From NCBI RefSeq assembly GCF_036669915.1, contig NC_089325.1, forward strand, positions 12,977,735 through 13,041,734: DNA of 64,000 bases. The letters run 5' to 3'. The first letter of the stretch is position 1. The number at the start of each line of letters is the position of its first letter. The notes under the pieces are model-generated. The model saw only the letters and a program-made list of their open reading frames with translations, made no database searches and was not told the origin of the DNA. This DNA comes from Pocillopora verrucosa. Taxonomy: Eukaryota; Cnidaria; Anthozoa; Scleractinia; Pocilloporidae. The translations under genes and the position numbers were made by a program. This document shows, one piece after another, positions 58,941-64,000 of this stretch.

Positions 58941-59949
58941 CCCAAGACCCAGCCATGTCTCGAACCCAGACCCTTCGACCCGTCTAGTCTAATGCATTAA
59001 CTGTCAACCAACTGCGTCTCTCATAACACTTTGGCTAGTTAGTCCAAATTGTAAATGAAAACCAACCCTAATTTAGGAGGAATATGGTACAAGAAATTCC
59101 TTAAAATTTTCAATCTGTTACTAAAAAGTGAAGGAATAAAAATAAAAAAATAAAGCAAGCAAACGTTACAATTTATTCAGGATTTTCTTCTATTATGGTT
59201 CAGTTTTTTTCACTCATGAAAACATATTTTGTCTACTTTGAACTTGTTTTCATTTCAAGCGTTACTTATTGTTTATTGTGGAAAATGTCTGTTTAAATGT
59301 CATTAAATTGCTGCGGATTTAAAAAGCAAACAGAGAATATTCGAAAGCCTCGAGAACCCCAGTAGTATTGAAACAGCTTAAATCTTTAGAGCGAGCAAAT
59401 TGCCAAGACCCAGCCATGTCTCGAACCCAGACCCTTCGACCCGTTTAGTCTAATGCATTAACTATCAACCCACTTCGTCTCTCATAAGACTTTGGCTAGT
59501 TAGTCCAAATTGTAAATGAAAACCAACCCTAATTTAAGAGGGATATGGTACAAGAAATTCCTTAAAATTTTCAATCTGTTACTAAAAATTGAAGGAATAA
59601 AAATAAAAGAATAAAGCAAGCAAACGTTACAATTTATTCAGGATTTTCTTCTATTATGGTTCAGTTTTTTTCACTCATGAAAACATATTTTGTCTACTTT
59701 GAACTTGTCAAACCTTTTTTTGACGTATAGAAAATCTTTATTTAAAAAAAAATTTTCGTTTTCATTTCAAGCGTTACTTATTGTTTATTGTGGAAAATGT
59801 CTGTTTAAATGTCATGAAATTGCTACGGATTTAAAAAGCAAACAGAGAATATTCGAAAGCCTCGAGAACCCCAGCAGTATTGAAACAGCTTAAATCTTTA
59901 GAGCAGGCAAATTGCCAAGACCCAGCCATGTCTCGAACCCAGACCCTTG
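58941..59949. repeat. Recent tandem duplication (462- and 512-bp units plus a partial third)
   Basis: Unit 1 is 58941-59402 and unit 2 is 59403-59914; a third copy begins at 59915 and stops after about 35 bp. The start of each is ccaagacccagccatgtctc. The units are near identical. Unit 2 has an extra 50 bp at about 59709-59758. The segment gttcgagacatggctgggt on the minus strand faintly resembles a tRNA B box, but no full tRNA shape is present. Confidence 0.9.
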
Positions 59950-60929
59950 CAAATTGCTCATTGCCTTTTTTTTTTTTTATTCCGGCTGGAAGTGAGTAAA
60001 GACACTCTTATGTAATAATAGTTCTTCCTTGACTTCGATCTTGACTTCAACCGTAAATAGTTCGTATCTAAAATTTTAGTCCAAGATTACTCCTTTTTTT
60101 AAACAAAATCAGTCTAGGAAATCCAATAAACACGTGTTTTTTCGATTTAACGGCACAAGTGATGGTTGGGAAGTTGTCTTAATTGCACCTATCTTGAGCA
60201 AGTTCATTATAGAATCGTTCAGGCAAAATCTAGTTGTGGACTTTTTGACTTACCATACTTTACATTCGTGATTAAATACTAAGGAAAAAAATTTTTTTTT
60301 GAGTGTGTAATATCAATCAAAAAATATCCATGTTCAAAGATTATAGGATTATGTGCAATTTTGTCGTTAGTTTTTTTTTTTTTCTTTGGTGGTTCGTTGC
60401 TTCATCACGAATCACGAAGTACCGTTGCTCGGCTAAAACAAACCGTAAATAAATATTTGTATGATTGTCAAAAACAGTATTCACGTTCATATTTCTATGT
60501 GTAATGTAAGTGTCGCAGCTAATTACGAATCATCAACCCATGCAAATTCTTTAAAGAGTAACATACATCACTACAACGAAACATATAAGCAAAGGCAAAT
60601 TTACAGGTTGCAATATTTGGGAGACGCAGGGACTCTTTGGACTCCCGGTCGAGAAGCTCTGCACCTTCAGACGTAGGACACCTCTCCCGAACAACGTATT
60701 TGAGATTCTTTCACCCTTCTCCCCCATCCAACATTGTTAATCGCCAATGTTTCTCTGCCATCTTGCAGACCAACATGGAGAGGGGGCATGAAAGACTCTA
60801 TGTGTCGCAACAAAGGTGTCTGTCCGGTCATTGTGTTGTGTTCCTGGGAAAAACGCATTACTTTTACAGCGGCTATACCAAAGAGTACATATGAGAATGG
60901 GAATTTTGTAATAGACATCCACCAGGTGG

Positions 60930-61100
60930 CTCTTCTTGTCTACTGTCTCTAGGTTGAATTAGGAGGGAGGAAAACCGTAGAAAATGAAAACCCTCCGAGC
61001 AAGGACGAAAACTGACAGCAAACACAACCCTCATGTGAAGCCAGGTCTGGGAATCGAACCCGAGCCACAGTTGTAAGTGGCGAGCGCTCTCTATGAAGAT
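60930..61100 (-). repeat. tRNA-derived SINE-like fragment
   Basis: On the minus strand GGCTCGGGTTCGATTCCC (about 61041-61058) is a good RNA polymerase III B box. It is followed by CAGACCTGGCTTCACATG and a stretch ending in TCGGAGGGTTTTCATTTTCT and TTCCTCCCTCCT. That order matches a dispersed animal SINE tail that I know in general form. A complete A box and a poly-A end are not evident, so it is probably truncated. Confidence 0.5.
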
Positions 61101-62595
61101 GGAGTAAGTATGAATTGTTAGGGAAGTCTGAAGAAATGTCGTACTCAAGGTCAAGATTGGTGTTCAATCACCATTGAGGAATTACGCTGCCTTTTTGCTG
61201 ATATCAGCGATAGGTTAGAAGTCATTTTTAGTTGACCCGTTCTCTACGTCGTTAAGGAATATTAAACAACTCGGACATTCATTGAAAAGAAACTCTTTTG
61301 GTTGCATGTGGCAAAATAGGCCAAACCACTGATATCTATGGACAGGTAGCCGAAATCTACCTTAACAATTTAACTTCAACATTTTTTGGCACTCTCATCA
61401 ACTCAAAATTCGATACAAAGTCAGTTTATCATCGGTGATTTCTTTATTATGCTTTTAAAATCAATTGCCACGTCAAAAATTGTCAGGTAAGCAATCTCAT
61501 TTGTTTTGATAAGCTATGTAGCATTCATAGTCCTGTCCTTAGATGGTCAATGCAAGACAGAGAAACAGGAAAGGAAATTGGTTGGATGATTTTCGACCAA
61601 GAAAACTGAACCATGATAATTCTCCTAACTAGTGGCTGACGCTCTGGGCATTCCCCCATAGAAGATCCAAAAATTCCTTGGAAATCCCATCAATAATGAT
61701 TGAATTGAAAATAAAAACAGTAGAAGCCGAGTTAATCACCGCATCTCAAACTCCACAGATGAAAGCGAAAATTTTCCTGCAAGCCCCGCTCTCGGGTTCA
61801 TCTGTATAAAAATCTCATTTGCAGCAAACGCATACAGTTAAATGTAAAGTATTTCGCTCTAGCAGAGGGTTAAATGTCGGCAGTTATCGGTAGGTAACAT
61901 GGGAGACAGAAGGCTAGTAGAAAGGGAGGAGAAACGTATTTATAATGGTCTACTTTACATCGCTTGGTCGAGCTGTCTTTGCACATGATCGAAACCCAGA
62001 AAATCACTGACTAGCCAAGACTATGATAATATCACAAAAGTTCTTTAAATTCAGTGATGTTTACGAAGGAATGTGAAGGTACAAATAAAACGAGAAACAA
62101 ACAAATTACGTGAATATTTCTTCCTTTATTCAATTCTACCCTATTCTTGGAAGTGTGTTTTGCTTTGCCGGTGAAAACCAACCTGCAAAAAGAAATAATA
62201 CTGAATTTATCTGTTTATTAAAAAAAAAACCAGAAACAAACAAAAAACAACAAACGGGAGTTAAATTTTTTAAAAGAAATTTCGTTCTTAGTAGAGTTTT
62301 GGAATTAACGGCCTTTATAGTTAACGAAAATAAACGAAAGGAGGGCTAATGACCATCACGACCAAAGAAATGGGCTGATTTACACGAATCTTTGAAAACT
62401 GTGCTAATGTTCATTCAGCATGTGGTCAATGATCTTGAACATCACGCATGCGAACTGCCCTTATTTAAGGTTCAGGAAGTACCTGCAATGGTATTTACCT
62501 TCTTGGCTATTAAGTACCTGAGTTCTGGAAAACTTAAGTTGAAGTTCAAATGAGGAAAACGTAAAATTGAATTATCTTACGATTCCAGCCAAAGC
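61101..62595. other. Non-coding stretch downstream of gene A
   Basis: No gene or RNA recognised. The region starts just past a SINE-like fragment and ends at the gene A stop codon. Confidence 0.5.
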
Positions 62596-62671
62596 TTAGC
62601 ACAGCTTGCAAGTCTTCCTGCAATTCTTTCTCACGCTCTCTTCTTTGCATTTTTGTGCCATCTTAAAACAA

Positions 62672-63269
62672 AGTTTGCCTCTGTCCGCACATGGCAGAGG
62701 TTTGGGTTTTCCTAAAAGAAAAAAAATTCCTCTTAAATTGTACTACATGTACTTCAGTTACATATGTAAGTGAACGTTAAATTTTCATCTTCTGATATTG
62801 CATTTCCGGTGTCCTGATTGCTTCGCTTAACTCCGGTAATCAGCTCATCACCCGAAAGTTGAAATTAATTAGGGAATTTTACTTCCCGTGCGATGGAAAT
62901 AAAGTAAAGCAATTTCGAATCAATTTCATTTCGGTTACAAAAGTTGCAAAAGGTGCATTGTTGATACATACTGCCTCTCTCCGCACTTGCCAGTGGTGTG
63001 GGTTTTGCTAAAAGAAACAAAATTACCCGTTAATTGTACTACATGTATTTCAGTTACATATCTTTAAGTAAACTTTAAATTTTCATCTCTTGATATTGCA
63101 TTTCTGGTGTTCTGATTGCTTCACTTAACTACGGTAATCAGCTCATCACCCGAAAGTTGAAATTAATTAGGGAATTTTACTTCCCATGCGATGGAAATAA
63201 AGTAAAGCAATTTCGAATAAATTTCATTTCGGTAACAAAAGTTGCAAAAGGTGCATTGTTGATACATAC
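62672..63269. repeat. Tandem duplication, two ~299-bp units
   Basis: The block from the head of the ShK exon through the intron up to the exon 7 donor is present twice (about 62672-62970 and 62971-63269). Long stretches are near identical, for example the segments around 62840-62967 and 63140-63266, which both end in gatacatac. The copy nearest exon 7 lost most of the ShK coding part. Confidence 0.85.
62972..63007 (-). other. Duplicated partial ShK exon in gene A, potential 36-nt cassette exon
   Basis: This 36-nt block matches the start of the ShK exon at 62711 (KPTPLASAERG versus KPKPLPCADRG). It has a consensus AG acceptor and is followed directly by GTATGTATC, the same donor sequence that follows exon 7 at 63270. 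It is phase 1 on both sides, so it could be spliced in without breaking the frame. It arose from the tandem duplication described at 62672-63269. No transcript evidence is available here. Confidence 0.55.
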
Positions 63270-64000
63270 CGACTGCACCTGCCCCTGCGTCTTCTGGGCG
63301 CACTCCTTTGTAGAGAAGATTCATCTGCAGTACATCTATCTCGCTATTCGCATCCCGCTGACCCATTTTAGAACTGGCCTGGAAATATTGGAATGAGTTA
63401 CACTTGTATGTAATTTTGCTGTGATTTCAAAGAAAATCTATCCCATCAAGAAGTCTATTTTAGCTTCATAAACACCGACCAGACAAACAGAGTACTGTGG
63501 GTGTCTGCTGATCCCTTTTACCCTTTCAGATGATTAGCATCTCATTTCTCCTCACAGTCACATCAACACAGGAAACCCATAACCATTAATCACAGCTTAC
63601 TTGTTGGAGGGTCTGAATGAATTATCCATTAGCCGTAAAACAGCCAAAAAAAATCTGACCCTCAGACGTTGACAAATTTTAAGTGTTAGTCATACAGAAG
63701 TTAGCCGTAGAAAGTCTCTCTCTTAATCTCAATGGAAGGAAGTAAACCATTAGCCGTAAAATGGCCGAGATTTTTAACCGCTAGCCGTGAAAACCATCAC
63801 CCCATTATGACCATCTTGTTAGAACTATCGTAAATGTATCCGAAATCAAGAGCTTTTTCATTGAACTTACCCCCGGCATCTTGGTAAGGATGGTAGGTTT
63901 CCGCTCTTGTTAAATACCATGCTCCCATAATGCATAATGCTCCCGAAATCATACTTAGTCCCGAAGGAGTCGATGGTTGAGCGAGGGTATTTTTTGAAAT

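Larger units (their letters stand above)
62596..64000 (-). pseudogene. Gene A (partial): astacin-ShK gene 3' end with a frameshift in the Met-turn exon
   Basis: Only the 3' exons are in the window: exon 6 from beyond 64000 down to 63871, exon 7 at 63270-63378, and the ShK exon at 62596-62711. Exon 6 keeps the Met-turn SIMHYG. Directly after it one A is missing relative to all five sister genes (GGAAACCTACC where the others have the pattern GGAAANCCTAC). Read as is, the frame runs into a TAG early in exon 7. With the family frame, exons 7 and 8 read as a normal tail ending in a complete ShK domain (CADRGKLC...CKLC). The NLLY motif is kept in exon 7, but the following Cys is replaced by Gly. 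This is probably a pseudogene; a base-calling error in the A run is the alternative. Confidence 0.75.

Noticed and set aside
60637..60894. 85-codon plus-strand frame near the SINE fragment
   Set aside because: Several overlapping frames on both strands are equally open and none has recognisable features or splice support.
61030..61075. A tRNA gene suggested by a strong B box
   Set aside because: No acceptor stem, D arm or anticodon arm can be drawn; the surroundings fit a truncated SINE.

Overview
This is eukaryotic DNA from an animal with AT-rich, intron-rich, repeat-dense sequence. The gene content (secreted astacin metalloproteases ending in a ShK domain) and the style of the repeats point to an anthozoan cnidarian, most likely a stony coral or sea anemone. 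That attribution is inference; nothing in the window names the species.

The backbone is a head-to-tail array of six astacin-ShK genes, all on the minus strand. From right to left they are gene A (partial, cut by the window edge at 64000), B (52815-58558), C (45301-49975), D (34590-42411), E (24526-32235) and F (5118-13203). For B-F I could join every exon by hand. Each gives an open frame divisible by three: 298, 290, 315, 386 and 301 aa, with conserved intron phases (1,1,2,1,1,0,1). The shared protein plan is a signal peptide, a propeptide with the aspartate-switch motif EGDM, a catalytic domain with HEIGHxxGFYHE zinc site and SxMHY Met-turn, a variable linker, and a six-cysteine ShK domain. 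The linker is the variable part: poly-Gly in B, none in C, a Thr/Pro exon in D, about 90 residues of Lys-Pro/Ala-Thr-Pro repeats in E, and a short Gly run in F. Gene A carries a one-base deletion after the Met-turn and a partial ShK exon duplicate, so it is probably a pseudogene. A 5'-flank duplicate at 3.16-4.38 kb marks a lost seventh copy.

Region by region: 0-1.8 kb has remnants of an unrecognised spliced coding unit. 1.8-5.1 kb has no gene but holds the orphan 5' flank. 5.1-13.2 kb is gene F, whose first intron carries an intact, opposite-strand CR1/L2-type non-LTR retrotransposon (ORF 9501-12680, 1059 aa). 13.2-24.5 kb is intergenic and dominated by a large interrupted palindrome (16.0-22.1 kb) with one TIR element in its centre and another in its right arm. 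24.5-32.2 kb is gene E with a GGAAT-type satellite in intron 4. 33.1-33.8 kb is a decayed THAP-domain gene. 34.6-42.4 kb is gene D with a well-preserved foldback MITE in intron 2. 45.3-50.0 and 52.8-58.6 kb are genes C and B. 58.9-59.95 kb is a recent tandem duplication, 60.9-61.1 kb a tRNA-derived SINE-like fragment, and 62.6-64 kb the 3' end of gene A.

All functional protein genes seen here are members of one secreted protease family; everything else is transposon-derived or unassigned. Exon boundaries were placed by eye from GT/AG sites, reading frame and paralogue comparison, not from transcripts.
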